A stretch of DNA of 45,518 bases from NCBI RefSeq assembly GCF_002224675.1, contig NZ_NMPZ01000031.1, positions 1 through 45,518 of the forward strand, given 5' to 3'. Position 1 is the stretch's first letter. Every line of letters begins with the position of its first letter. Origin of the DNA: Segatella copri. Its GTDB lineage: Bacteria > Bacteroidota > Bacteroidia > Bacteroidales > Bacteroidaceae. The position numbers and the translations under genes are program-made. Positions 37,211 to 45,518 of this stretch are shown here, piece by piece. Below the pieces are notes generated by a model. The model saw only the letters and a list, made by a program, of their open reading frames with translations, searched no databases and was not told the DNA's origin.

Positions 37211-39148
37211 ATGAATAAGAACAACATTATCGGTTTCCTCCTGATTGCCGTAGTGCTGATAGGCTTTAGCTGGTACAACCAGCCATCAGCCAAAGAGCAG
37301 AGAGCGGCATTCGTTCAGGACTCCATCGCCAAGGCGAAGCACGCCGAGATGGAAAAAGCCAGCAAGACTGCCGCTGTTAAGCGCCAGGCGAATGCTAAGG
37401 CTAAAATTGAGGCAGACTCTACAGCCCTCTTCTATTCGGCGCTGAAGGGTCAGGCTCAGAAAGTAGTTTTGAAAAACGAGAAGGTTGAGTTGACTCTCAA
37501 CACCAAGGGTGGTACTGTCGAGAAGGCAGTCATCAAGGGATACGTGGGTCACAACCTCAAGGTGAAAGATGGTTCTGCCGACCAGAAGGACGTTACACTC
37601 TTCGACGGCAACGACCAGAGCCTCAAGTTCATGCTCGAGGCAAAGGAGGCCAACATCATCACCAGCGATCTCTATTTCACACCATCCAACGTGACCGACA
37701 AGTCTGTCACCATGACTGCAGTGGCTGGTCCAGGCAAGACCCTCAGCATGACCTATACCCTCGGCGACGACTATATGCTCCACATGAGCCTGCAGGCTGA
37801 GGGAATGGCTGGTCTGTTCTCACCTAACTGCAACAAGATGAGTATCGACTGGAGCGACAAGGCGCGCCAGCAGGAGCGTGGCTTCATGTTCGAGAACCGC
37901 TACACCACCCTCACCTATCATGAGGCAGAGGGCGGCACCGACCACCTGAACGAGGGCAGCGAGAAAATCGACGAGAAGATTGAAGAGACTATCGACTGGG
38001 TATCTTTCAAGAACCAGTTCTTCTCAGCTATTATGGTAGCTAAGGACAACTTCGACAAGGATGCCTTCATGACCTCTATCCCTCAGGAGAAGGGTTCGGG
38101 CTACCTGAAGCAGTTCCAGGCTAAGATGAAGACAGCCTTCGACCCAACCGGCAAGAAGGCGTCTGAGTTTGAGTTCTACTTCGGTCCTAACGACTTCCAG
38201 ATTCTGAAGAATACAGAGAAGGAGAGCACCTTCGGCAAGGACCTGGAGTTCCAGAAGCTCGTATATCTGGGATGGCCTATCATCCGCTGGATCAACCGTT
38301 TCTTCACACTCTATGTGTTCGACTGGTTGAGCAATGTATTCCCAATGGGTATCGTATTGATTCTCATCACATTGCTCCTCAAGCTCATCACCTACCCTAT
38401 GGTAAAGAAGAGCTATATGAGTTCTGCCAAGATGCGTGTGCTGAAGCCAAAGCTCGAGGCAGCTACCGCTCAGTTCAACAAGCCTGAGGACCAGATGCAG
38501 AAGCAGCAGGCGATGATGGCAGAATATGCCAAGTATGGTGTTAGTCCACTGTCAGGTTGCTTGCCAATGCTGATTCAGATGCCGGTTTGGGTTGCGATGT
38601 TCAACTTCGTGCCTAACGCCATCCAGCTTCGTGGTGAGAAGTTCTTGTGGATGAACGACTTGAGCACCTTCGACCCAATCTTCGAGTGGAACACCAACAT
38701 CTGGTTGATTGGCGACCACTTGAGTTTGACCTGTATTCTCTTCTGCGTAGCCAACCTGTTGTACTCATGGATGACGATGCGCCAGCAGCGTGACCAGATG
38801 GTAGGTCAGCAGGCAGAGCAGATGAAGATGATGCAGTGGATGATGTATCTCATGCCATTGATGTTCTTCTTCATGTTCAATGACTACTCAGCAGGTTTGA
38901 ACTTCTACTACTTCATCTCCTTGTTCTTCAGTGCCGCAATCATGTGGACCTTGCGCAAGACCACCAACGACGAGAAGCTCCTCGCCATTCTGGAGAAGCG
39001 CTATCAGGAGAACAAGAACAACCCTAAGAAGGCAAGCGGCCTCATGGCAAGAATGCAGGCCCTTCAGGAATTGCAGCGCCAGCAGCAGGAAGAGATGCAG
39101 CGTAAGCAGGCAGAACTGAACGAGAAAAAGAATAATCTCGGAAAATAA
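37211..39148 (+). CDS. yidC: Membrane protein insertase YidC
   Basis: YidC inserts and folds inner-membrane proteins with or without Sec. At 645 aa it has an N-terminal membrane helix (IIGFLLIAVVLIGFSWYNQP). A large periplasmic beta-sandwich domain follows (about 60-350), then the conserved five-helix core (LSNVFPMGIVLILITLLLKL, MLIQMPVWVAMFNFVPNAIQ, YLMPLMFFFMFNDYSAGLNF). The C-terminal ~60 residues are Gln/Lys/Glu-rich and positively charged, as in forms that bind ribosomes. A terminator is at 39168-39210. Confidence 0.96.
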   Translation: MNKNNIIGFLLIAVVLIGFSWYNQPSAKEQRAAFVQDSIAKAKHAEMEKASKTAAVKRQANAKAKIEADSTALFYSALKGQAQKVVLKNEKVELTLNTKGGTVEKAVIKGYVGHNLKVKDGSADQKDVTLFDGNDQSLKFMLEAKEANIITSDLYFTPSNVTDKSVTMTAVAGPGKTLSMTYTLGDDYMLHMSLQAEGMAGLFSPNCNKMSIDWSDKARQQERGFMFENRYTTLTYHEAEGGTDHLNEGSEKIDEKIEETIDWVSFKNQFFSAIMVAKDNFDKDAFMTSIPQEKGSGYLKQFQAKMKTAFDPTGKKASEFEFYFGPNDFQILKNTEKESTFGKDLEFQKLVYLGWPIIRWINRFFTLYVFDWLSNVFPMGIVLILITLLLKLITYPMVKKSYMSSAKMRVLKPKLEAATAQFNKPEDQMQKQQAMMAEYAKYGVSPLSGCLPMLIQMPVWVAMFNFVPNAIQLRGEKFLWMNDLSTFDPIFEWNTNIWLIGDHLSLTCILFCVANLLYSWMTMRQQRDQMVGQQAEQMKMMQWMMYLMPLMFFFMFNDYSAGLNFYYFISLFFSAAIMWTLRKTTNDEKLLAILEKRYQENKNNPKKASGLMARMQALQELQRQQQEEMQRKQAELNEKKNNLGK

Positions 39149-39167
39149 AGTTTTCTAGATAATAATG

Positions 39168-39210
39168 AAAGCGTAATGATTACCGGTAAAGGTATTCGTT
39201 ACGCTTTTTT
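39168..39210 (+). terminator. Terminator after yidC
   Basis: AAAGCGTAA pairs with TTACGCTTT, followed by a T-run. It separates pyrG-yidC from the HipB operator region. Confidence 0.85.
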
Positions 39211-39240
39211 ATTTTCCAAAGGATATATTTCGCTTTTCTA

Positions 39241-39424
39241 CCCCCGAAAAGGTATAATTTGTTAAATGATATTATAAATTATACCTTTTCGGGGGTATTT
39301 ACATTTTTTATTCGTATATTTGTCCCCGAAAGGGTATAATATAGTATTATTAGCTGTAGAATTTTACCCGAAAGGGTATAATATAGTATTACCACCTGTA
39401 TCATTTTACCCGAAAGGGTATAAA
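39241..39424 (+). promoter_or_regulatory. Operator array upstream of the HipB/HipS/HipT genes
   Basis: Five copies of CCCGAAA(A/G)GG-TATAA occur. The first (39242-39260) and second (39277-39295) face each other as inverted repeats. Three direct copies follow at 39325, 39367 and 39409, exactly 42 bp apart. In the last two, TACCC-GAAA-GGGTA is a perfect palindrome. The -7 box (39315-39322) abuts the third copy, so bound HipB would cover the start site. Confidence 0.85.
39315..39322 (+). promoter_or_regulatory. Promoter for hipB-hipS-hipT
   Basis: TATATTTG fits TAnnTTTG. Predicted transcription starts around 39327-39330, within operator copy 3 (39325-39340). The leader of about 105 nt contains operator copies 4 and 5. 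Confidence 0.65.
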
Positions 39425-39435
39425 ATAAATAAAAT

Positions 39436-39642
39436 ATGAGCAATGCATTATCATCATACGTCAAGGAAATGCGCAAGCAATTCGGATTGACCCAAGTAGA
39501 TCTGGCGGCGAAATCGGGCGTAGGCCTCAGATTCGTAAGAGAACTGGAACAGGGAAAGGAAACGCTGCGACTCGACAAGGTAAACCAAGTCCTCCTCTTG
39601 TTCGGTCAGGAAATCGGTCCCGTTCCCATCAGAAAAGAATAA
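39436..39642 (+). CDS. HipB-like HTH antitoxin/repressor
   Basis: A 68-aa XRE/Cro-type helix-turn-helix protein. The recognition helices (LTQVDLAAKSGVGLRFVREL) and the following EQGKETLRLDKVNQVLLLFG match the HipB group. HipB proteins bind palindromic operators upstream of their own operon and repress it. The array at 39241-39424 fits this well. It lies 12 bp before the HipS-like gene. Confidence 0.9.
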   Translation: MSNALSSYVKEMRKQFGLTQVDLAAKSGVGLRFVRELEQGKETLRLDKVNQVLLLFGQEIGPVPIRKE

Positions 39643-39654
39643 AAATAGAATTTT

Positions 39655-40011
39655 ATGAAACAAGGAAAGATTTATCTCTACGACCAATACGTAGGCCTGC
39701 TGACGGAAGATGAAACAGGCTTTACCTTTGCCTACGATGCAGATTATCTAGCATCGGATGGCGCCGAAGCCGTGAGCCTCACACTCCCGTTATCCAATGA
39801 ACCCTACCACGACACCGTTTTGTTTCCCTTCTTCGATGGATTAATCCCCGAAGGATGGCTGCTGAATATCGCAGAAAGCAGTTGGAAAATCAACCAGCGG
39901 GATAGAATGTCGCTCCTCCTTGCCTGCTGCAAGGATTGCATCGGAGCCGTCAGCGTCATCCCGGTTCCAGAATCACATGTAGAAGGAACAAATGCTTCAT
40001 CTCAAAACTAG
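39655..40011 (+). CDS. HipS-like protein: HipA N-terminal subdomain as a separate antitoxin
   Basis: The 118-aa protein matches only the HipA N-terminal subdomain (Couple_hipA): KIYLYDQYVGLLTEDETGF, SLTLPLSNEPYHD and LFPFFDGLIPEGWLLN. In two-gene hipBA systems this domain is fused to the kinase. In HipBST systems, first described in enteropathogenic E. coli, it is a separate protein (HipS) that inhibits the kinase. Order hipB-hipS-hipT with gaps of 12 and 15 bp matches HipBST. That it is the antitoxin here is inference. Confidence 0.82.
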   Translation: MKQGKIYLYDQYVGLLTEDETGFTFAYDADYLASDGAEAVSLTLPLSNEPYHDTVLFPFFDGLIPEGWLLNIAESSWKINQRDRMSLLLACCKDCIGAVSVIPVPESHVEGTNASSQN

Positions 40012-40026
40012 AAAGGAAAAAGAAAT

Positions 40027-40968
40027 ATGGAGAAATGTCTATATTGCTATAAACCGCTCAAGCCCGGGCAGGTAGATTACCATCCTGCTTGCGCCAAGAA
40101 ACTTTTCGGCACCAAGGAAGCCCCTGTCCTACCCTATATTAGAAAGGAAATAGGCGACCTGGCAAAACAAGTGGTGCGTGCCCAGACCACCCTGACCGGT
40201 GTGCAGGCAAAGCTCTCGCTCGATGTTAACCCAGGCGGAAAGAACGAACCATCCCGCTTCACCATTGTAGGACTCTGGGGAAAATACATCCTCAAGCCCC
40301 AAACCGACCGCTATCGCTGTCTTCCGGAAATCGAAGACCTCACGATGCATCTCGCCGAAACTGCTAAAATCGCCGTGGTTCCGCATGGACTGATTCGCTT
40401 TGCCGATGGCGAACTCTGTTACATCACCCGGAGAATAGACCGACTGGATGATGGAACCAAAGTACCGATGGAAGATATGTGCCAGCTATCCGAGCGCCTT
40501 ACCGAATACAAATACAAAGGTTCCTACGAACAGGTTGCCAAACTCATCAAGAAGTATTCTTCCTTCTCGCAGCTTGATCTCGTGAACTATTGGGAGGTAG
40601 TCATCTTCTCGTGGATTACCGGCAACGCCGATATGCACCTCAAGAACTTCTCGCTCTATAACAACAGGAAACTGGGCTATGGACTAACCCCAGCATACGA
40701 CCTGCTCTGCACGAAGATAGTGATGCCAGAAGATACCGAGGAACTCGCCCTGACGCTGAATGGAAGAAAAAGAAAGATTCTGAAATCAGATTTCATCAAG
40801 GTGATGACAGCCTCGGGACTCAGCGAAAAGGTAATCAACAACATCGCCAAGAAGTTCCGTCGCTCCATCGTGAAATGGCTCGACCTGATAGACGCCTCTT
40901 TCCTGCCAGACAGCATGAAGAAGGAATACAAAAAACTGATACTCAGCCGAGTCATGGCATTAAGATAA
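40027..40968 (+). CDS. HipT-like Ser/Thr kinase toxin with N-terminal zinc-ribbon
   Basis: A 313-aa kinase of the HipA/PI4K-like fold. It opens with a CxxC...HxxC cluster (Cys4, Cys7, His19, Cys22) that may bind zinc. The Gly-rich loop region reads TLTGVQAKLSL, with Thr55 and Thr57 where the autophosphorylated Ser residues of HipA/HipT lie. The catalytic loop is GNADMHLKNFSL (Asp202, Asn207), and the metal-binding motif is AYDLLCTK (Asp225). Known HipA kinases inactivate GltX and HipT inactivates TrpS; the target here is unknown. Confidence 0.88.
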   Translation: MEKCLYCYKPLKPGQVDYHPACAKKLFGTKEAPVLPYIRKEIGDLAKQVVRAQTTLTGVQAKLSLDVNPGGKNEPSRFTIVGLWGKYILKPQTDRYRCLPEIEDLTMHLAETAKIAVVPHGLIRFADGELCYITRRIDRLDDGTKVPMEDMCQLSERLTEYKYKGSYEQVAKLIKKYSSFSQLDLVNYWEVVIFSWITGNADMHLKNFSLYNNRKLGYGLTPAYDLLCTKIVMPEDTEELALTLNGRKRKILKSDFIKVMTASGLSEKVINNIAKKFRRSIVKWLDLIDASFLPDSMKKEYKKLILSRVMALR

Positions 40969-41044
40969 ATTCTTTCTGTAATTGTTTCTGCCAAGCAGAA
41001 CTAACAAGAAAAAAAAAGCAAGAATAGTATAAACAAAACAAGAT

Positions 41045-41473
41045 ATGAAGAAAATACTCTTATCACTTTTAGCAGCTGTTGGCTTATCAACCACCGGCTG
41101 CTCAGCACAGGTTGACAAATCGGCATCATCAGCAAAAACTGCTCCATCGGATGGTATCGTCATATTGGCTCCACAGGCCTTTATAGACCAGGCAAAGGCG
41201 GATACCACCAGCTTCCTTCTCGATGTCCGCACTTCCAAGGAATATGCAGAAGGACATCTGGCTGGTGCCCGACAACTGGATTACCTCAATACCGAGGCAT
41301 TCGATGCCGGCATCAAGCAGCTGGATAAATCCCGCACCTACTACATCTATTGCAGAAGCGGAAAGCGGAGCCATGGTGCATGCCTGAAAATGAAGAAGCA
41401 AGGCTTCAAGGTATATGATATGGAAGGGGGCATCCTCAACTGGACAAAGCTCGGAATGCCGGTTGAAAGATAA
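41045..41473 (+). CDS. Rhodanese-like lipoprotein
   Basis: A 142-aa exported protein with signal peptide and lipobox (LSTTGC, Cys19). The rhodanese domain starts near residue 40 (FLLDVRTSKEYAEGHLAGA), with the active-site loop YIYCRSGKRS and catalytic Cys103. The family moves sulfur between donors and acceptors; single-domain envelope forms often have other roles. It follows the kinase by 76 bp and may have its own start site. I see no functional link to the toxin-antitoxin genes. Confidence 0.92.
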   Translation: MKKILLSLLAAVGLSTTGCSAQVDKSASSAKTAPSDGIVILAPQAFIDQAKADTTSFLLDVRTSKEYAEGHLAGARQLDYLNTEAFDAGIKQLDKSRTYYIYCRSGKRSHGACLKMKKQGFKVYDMEGGILNWTKLGMPVER

Positions 41474-41491
41474 AAAAGTACCTTTTCCAAA

Positions 41492-41624
41492 ACGCCCTAT
41501 AAAGGCAAAAGCTTTAAAGAAACAGGCAATAAACAAAGCTTTTGCCCTTACAGGGCGACGGGTTTGCGTTCATAATTACCCAGGGCGATGCCCTGGGCTA
41601 GGAGCTTCTGCCCTTTCAGGGCGT
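41492..41624. repeat. Nested palindromic element, copy 5
   Basis: A truncated copy: it lacks the left outer arm and starts at the inner arm (ACGCCCTATAAAGGCAAAAG), then keeps the inner right arm and the full right outer arm to GCCCTTTCAGGGCGT. It lies between the convergent rhodanese and DUF1846 genes. Confidence 0.85.
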
Positions 41625-41654
41625 ATTGGGTAATTTCAACCGTACAGGTCGAAT

Positions 41655-43118
41655 TTACTTCTTCAACACAGGCTCGCAGGTGATATCCACTCCGAGCTTC
41701 TTGAAGATCTTCTGATCCACATCACTCAGCATCACGGTGCAATGAGCCTGACAGCCACGGAGCTTAGGCAACTGCTCCAAAGCTTTCTTGCAGTTATCAT
41801 CATTCTCTGAAAGAACAGAGAGGGCTACAAGAACCTCATCGGTATGAAGACGAGGATTATGACCGCCGAGATAATTAATCTTGGTATGCTGGATAGGCTC
41901 AATCATCGACTGAGGAATCAACTTCAACTCGTGGTCGATGCCAGCCAGATGCTTGGTAACATTCAAAATCAATGCCGCGCTACAACCCAGCAACTCACTG
42001 CTGTGACCGCAGATAATCGTTCCATCCTCCAACTCAATCGCAGCAGAGGTATGGCCTGTCTCCTTCTTGTGATCCTTAGCCGCTACAGTCACCTTGCGAT
42101 AAGCCGTGGTAATATTAGCCTGCTTGAAAAGCATCTGAATCTTGCTGATCTCCGCCTCGTTGCACGCACCGGCAGCCAACTTGTTGGTAGCCGCATAGTA
42201 ACGGCGGATAATCTCATTCTTGGAAGCCTCGCAGCAAACCTCATCATCAGAGATGCAGAAGCCCACCATATTCACACCCATATCGGTAGGTGACTTGTAA
42301 GGATTGCTTCCGTAGATACCCTCGAACAGGGCATTGAGCACAGGATAAATCTCTACGTCACGGTTGTAATTGATGGCAATCTTATTGTAAGCTTCCAGAT
42401 GGAATGGGTCGATCATGTTCACATCGTTGAGATCGGCAGTAGCTGCCTCGTAAGCGATGTTCACCGGATGCTTCAATGGAAGATTCCATACAGGGAATGT
42501 CTCGAACTTAGCATAGCCTGCACGCACGCCACGCTTGTTCTCGTTATAAAGCTGGCTCAGGCAGACAGCCATCTTACCGCTACCAGGACCCGGAGCAGTA
42601 ACAATCACCAGCGGACGCTCAGTCTCTACATAATCATTCTTGCCAAAACCCTCATCAGAAGCAATGAGATCTACATCGTGAGGATAACCCTCGATGAGAT
42701 AATGGCAGTAAGTCTTGATGCCCTCACGCTCCAAGCGCTGCTTGAAGGCGATGGCTGCAGGCTGACCATTAAAATGAGTAATAACAACAGAACCCACCAT
42801 AAAACCACGGTTTTGGAATTCACCACGCAGGCGAAGCACATCCTCATCGTAAGTGATACCCAGATCGGCACGCTTCTTGTTCTTCTCAATATCGGCAGCA
42901 CTGATCACGATAACAATCTCGATGCTATCGCTAATCTTCTGAAACATGCGCAGCTTACTATCAGGCTGGAAACCTGGCAAAACGCGGCTGGCGTGATGGT
43001 CATCGAAAAGCTTACCTCCCAATTCGAGATAAAGCTTTCCATCAAACTGTGAGATTCTCTCCTTGATATGTTCGGACTGAATCTTCAGATACTTCTCGTT
43101 GTCAAATCCTAACTTCAT
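41655..43118 (-). CDS. DUF1846 family protein
   Basis: A 487-aa cytosolic protein that starts MKLGFDNEKYLKIQSEHIKE, the usual opening of DUF1846, and carries LVIVTAPGPGSGKMAVCLSQ, a P-loop-like stretch near residue 180. Structures of relatives show a Rossmann-like fold. The function is unknown; a link to ATP-dependent chemistry is only suggested. The length (about 490-500 in the family) is normal. A promoter box (TAATTTTG) is at 43179-43186. Confidence 0.9.
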   Translation of the reverse strand: MKLGFDNEKYLKIQSEHIKERISQFDGKLYLELGGKLFDDHHASRVLPGFQPDSKLRMFQKISDSIEIVIVISAADIEKNKKRADLGITYDEDVLRLRGEFQNRGFMVGSVVITHFNGQPAAIAFKQRLEREGIKTYCHYLIEGYPHDVDLIASDEGFGKNDYVETERPLVIVTAPGPGSGKMAVCLSQLYNENKRGVRAGYAKFETFPVWNLPLKHPVNIAYEAATADLNDVNMIDPFHLEAYNKIAINYNRDVEIYPVLNALFEGIYGSNPYKSPTDMGVNMVGFCISDDEVCCEASKNEIIRRYYAATNKLAAGACNEAEISKIQMLFKQANITTAYRKVTVAAKDHKKETGHTSAAIELEDGTIICGHSSELLGCSAALILNVTKHLAGIDHELKLIPQSMIEPIQHTKINYLGGHNPRLHTDEVLVALSVLSENDDNCKKALEQLPKLRGCQAHCTVMLSDVDQKIFKKLGVDITCEPVLKK

Positions 43119-43178
43119 ATTGTGTTTCTTTCTTTGAGTTGAACTCTATATCCTTATCGTTAAAAAACAAATCGCCTG

Positions 43179-43186
43179 CAAAATTA
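43179..43186 (-). promoter_or_regulatory. Promoter of the DUF1846 gene
   Basis: TAATTTTG on the - strand fits TAnnTTTG, about 60 nt before the start codon. Confidence 0.55.
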
Positions 43187-43302
43187 CAAAAAAGGATTGA
43201 ATAACGAGATAAATATGAAGATAAAGTTTCTAAAAAATGACAGATAAGCCACAAGAATGAGAAATAAACTCGCAATCCTTTCGCCAAATCGAATTTTTGC
43301 AG

Positions 43303-43310
43303 TAACTTTG
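43303..43310 (+). promoter_or_regulatory. Promoter of the S9 peptidase gene
   Basis: TAACTTTG fits TAnnTTTG, 29 nt before the ATG at 43340. Back to back with the DUF1846 promoter. Confidence 0.6.
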
Positions 43311-43339
43311 CACCGAATATTCAATAAAATCACAAAAAT

Positions 43340-45505
43340 ATGATTAAAGCAATGATTCTGGCTGCAGCAGCTCTCACCATAGGAGCAAATACAGCCGATG
43401 CACAGACTATGATTGAAAAGAACAACATCAAGGTGGAGAACCACCTGATGACCCCAGAAGCTCTTTGGGCGATGGGTAGAATCGGTGCCGCTGAAGCTTC
43501 GCCTAACGGCAAGCAGGTGGTTTACCAGGTAGGTTACTACAGTGTAAAGGAGAACAAGGGCCATCAGATGCTCTTCATCATGGATGCCAATGGCAAGAAC
43601 CAGAAGGCATTGACCACTGATGCCAAGAGCGAGACTGATGCTGCCTGGATTCAGGGCGGACAGAAGATTGCCTTCATCCGTGGCGGACAGCTCTGGAGCA
43701 TGAACCCAGACGGTACTGACAGAAAGCAGCTCACCAACGACGAATTGGGCATCCAGGGATTCCGCTTCTCTCCAGATGGCAAGAAGGTAATCCTCATCAA
43801 GGAATTGCCTTATCACGGAACCATCAAGAAGAATCCTTCTGATCTTCCTCTGGCTACAGGTCGTCTCGTTACCGACATGAACTATCGCCACTGGGATCAC
43901 TACGTAGAGAGTATCCTTCATCCTTTCGTGGCTGATGTTGCAGAGGATGGCACCATCAACGCCGGCGAGGATATCCTGAAGGATGAACCTTTCGAGTGTC
44001 CTATGGCTCCATTCGGTGGCATCGAGCAGTTGGCCTGGAGTCCGGATTCCAAGACCATCGCCTACACCTGTCGCAAGAAGGAGGGCGTGCAATATGCCAT
44101 CTCTACCGATTCAGACATCTACCTATATAATATAGGTACGCGCGAGACCAAAAACCTCTGCAAGGAGGCTGGTTATGTAGAGCCTAAGATTGATGCAACC
44201 AAGAGCATGAAGAACCAGGCTGTAAATGCACCTGAGAATCTGAAGAACAATCCTGGTTACGACATCAACCCTCAGTTCTCTGCCGACGGCAAGTACGTGG
44301 CTTGGCAGAGCATGGCTCGCGACGGATACGAGAGCGACCGCAACCGCCTCTGTGTCTATGAGCTTGCTACCGGCAAGAAGAACTATGTATCAGAGAAGTT
44401 CGACTCCAACGTAGAGGGCTTCGTATGGAACAAGGACAACAAGAGCCTCACCTTCATCGGCGTATGGCACGGAACCCTGAACCTCTATCAGGCTAACTTC
44501 AAGGGCGAAGTAAAGCAGATTACCAACGAGTGGGCAGACTACGGAAGCATCGCTCTTGCCAACAACGGCAACAAACTTCTCGCTACCAAGGCTAGCATGA
44601 GTCATCCTACCGATATCTACATCGTAACGCCAGGCAAGAATGCCAAGAGTACCAAGGTAGAACAGATTACCCGTGAGAACGACCACATCCTGAGCCAGTT
44701 GAACATGGGTAAGTGCGAGCAGCGCTGGGTAAAGACCACCGACGGCAAGCAGATGCTGGTATGGATCATGTTGCCAGCTAACTTCGATGCCAACAAGAAG
44801 TACCCTACCCTTCTCTTCTGCGAGGGCGGTCCTCAGAGTCCGGTCAGCCAGTTCTGGAGCTATCGCTGGAACATTCAGATCATGGCAGCCAACGGTTACG
44901 TCATCGTATTGCCTAACCGCCGTGGTCTTCCAGGTTTCGGAAGTGCATGGAACGAGGAGATTTCAGGAGACTGGACTGGTCAGTGCATGAACGACTATCT
45001 TTCTGCCATCGACGATGCAGCCAACAATCTTCCATACGTAGATAAGGATCGTCTGGGCTGTGTAGGTGCCAGCTTTGGTGGTTTCTCAGTTTATTATCTT
45101 GCAGGTCATCACAACAAGCGTTTCAAGGCATTCCTCGCTCACGATGGTGCTTTCAACCTTGAGAGCATGTACACAGATACCGAGGAGGCCTGGTTCTCTA
45201 ACTGGGAGTATGATGATGCTTACTGGAACAAGGATCAGAGTGCCAACGCCAAGAAGACATACGAGAACAGTCCTCACAAGTTTGTAGATAAGTGGGATAC
45301 TCCAATTCTCTGCATCCACGGCGAAAAGGATTACCGCATCAATGCCAACCAGGGTATGGGTGCCTTCAATGCAGCCCGCATGCGTGGTATTCCAGCCGAG
45401 CTTCTTATCTATCCTGATGAGAACCACTGGGTATTGAAGCCACAGAATGGCGTGCTCTGGCAGCGCACCTTCTTCGGATGGTTGGATAAATGGTTGAAGA
45501 AATAA
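43340..45505 (+). CDS. S9 family (DPP-type) serine peptidase
   Basis: A 721-aa exported peptidase: signal peptide (to about residue 20), an N-terminal beta-propeller with PD40-like repeats (FRFSPDGKKVILI, LAWSPDSKTIAYT), then an alpha/beta-hydrolase domain. The catalytic triad by my count is Ser578 in GASFGGF, Asp664 in GEKDYRI and His696 in DENHWV. The closest groups are dipeptidyl-peptidase 5/IV-like enzymes that clip dipeptides in the periplasm of Bacteroidales. Subtype is uncertain. It ends 13 bp before the window end. Confidence 0.94.
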   Translation: MIKAMILAAAALTIGANTADAQTMIEKNNIKVENHLMTPEALWAMGRIGAAEASPNGKQVVYQVGYYSVKENKGHQMLFIMDANGKNQKALTTDAKSETDAAWIQGGQKIAFIRGGQLWSMNPDGTDRKQLTNDELGIQGFRFSPDGKKVILIKELPYHGTIKKNPSDLPLATGRLVTDMNYRHWDHYVESILHPFVADVAEDGTINAGEDILKDEPFECPMAPFGGIEQLAWSPDSKTIAYTCRKKEGVQYAISTDSDIYLYNIGTRETKNLCKEAGYVEPKIDATKSMKNQAVNAPENLKNNPGYDINPQFSADGKYVAWQSMARDGYESDRNRLCVYELATGKKNYVSEKFDSNVEGFVWNKDNKSLTFIGVWHGTLNLYQANFKGEVKQITNEWADYGSIALANNGNKLLATKASMSHPTDIYIVTPGKNAKSTKVEQITRENDHILSQLNMGKCEQRWVKTTDGKQMLVWIMLPANFDANKKYPTLLFCEGGPQSPVSQFWSYRWNIQIMAANGYVIVLPNRRGLPGFGSAWNEEISGDWTGQCMNDYLSAIDDAANNLPYVDKDRLGCVGASFGGFSVYYLAGHHNKRFKAFLAHDGAFNLESMYTDTEEAWFSNWEYDDAYWNKDQSANAKKTYENSPHKFVDKWDTPILCIHGEKDYRINANQGMGAFNAARMRGIPAELLIYPDENHWVLKPQNGVLWQRTFFGWLDKWLKK

Positions 45506-45518
45506 CATATACAAAAAA

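Noticed and set aside
39655..40968. hipS and hipT as a frameshifted single hipA gene
   Set aside because: Each ORF has its own start codon and a spacer of 15 bp, and the second begins with its own CxxC cluster, so a natural split is more likely.
43184..44092. 302-aa ORF on the - strand
   Set aside because: Antisense to the S9 peptidase and its promoter region.

Overview
The window is ordinary chromosomal DNA from a Bacteroidales bacterium, most likely a gut Prevotella/Segatella (P. copri-like) strain. The evidence is repeated TAnnTTTG -7 promoter boxes with little Shine-Dalgarno signal, many Bacteroidota-specific families (DUF4270, DUF4836, DUF3256, DUF3078, BACON and Oar-like TonB receptors), the panD-panC/GT5/DUF4270 arrangement, and intergenic palindromic repeats typical of Prevotella. 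The species is an inference; no rRNA or tRNA gene is present to confirm it.

Layout. 1-291: 3' part of a multi-stem structured RNA ending in an intrinsic terminator. 553-756: a 28-bp inverted-repeat pair enclosing an outward promoter (candidate invertible promoter). 937-2144 (-): panC-panD (pantothenate). 2317-4765 (+): glycogen-synthase-like GT5 N-domain protein, DUF4270 lipoprotein and a 43-aa basic protein. 4852-8776 (-): OmpA-like lipoprotein, mtgA, and a UvrD/PcrA helicase. 9027-11865 (+): proS, a secreted unknown, a repeat block and a small cytosolic unknown. 11969-17875 (-): Oar-type TonB receptor, BACON/OB-fold lipoprotein and DNA/RNA non-specific nuclease lipoprotein, which together look like a surface nucleic-acid capture and uptake locus. 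18096-21354 (-): DUF4836 lipoprotein with a divergent ABC ATPase and an FtsX/MacB-like permease. 21497-24159 (-): nupG-like nucleoside permease, DUF151/UVR nuclease and rsmE. 24370-25494 (+): paired half-size chromate transporters. 25586-26910 (-): candidate small RNA, DUF3256 protein and two related 34-aa membrane proteins separated by a repeat element. 27083-29803 (-): pyruvate phosphate dikinase. 29804-31063: a 1.2-kb repeat-rich gap. 31064-33880 (+): rlmD and a phosphate-selective-type porin. 34115-35392 (-): DUF3078. 35530-39148 (+): pyrG and yidC. 39241-41473 (+): operator array, a three-gene HipB/HipS/HipT-type toxin-antitoxin system and a rhodanese lipoprotein. 41655-43118 (-): DUF1846. 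43340-45505 (+): S9 (DPP-type) peptidase.

How the parts fit. Most genes are core metabolism or envelope functions. Two loci concern nucleic acids or nucleosides: the surface nuclease/TonB operon and the nupG-DUF151 operon, which could be successive steps of one salvage route (inference). The most striking regulatory structure is the HipB-family locus. Its promoter carries five copies of one palindromic motif, three of them exactly 42 bp apart, and one covers the predicted start site. A nested palindromic element (48-bp outer and 24-bp inner arms in its best copy) occurs five times, always between genes. Two of these copies, and a different hairpin family, sit in the longest gaps.
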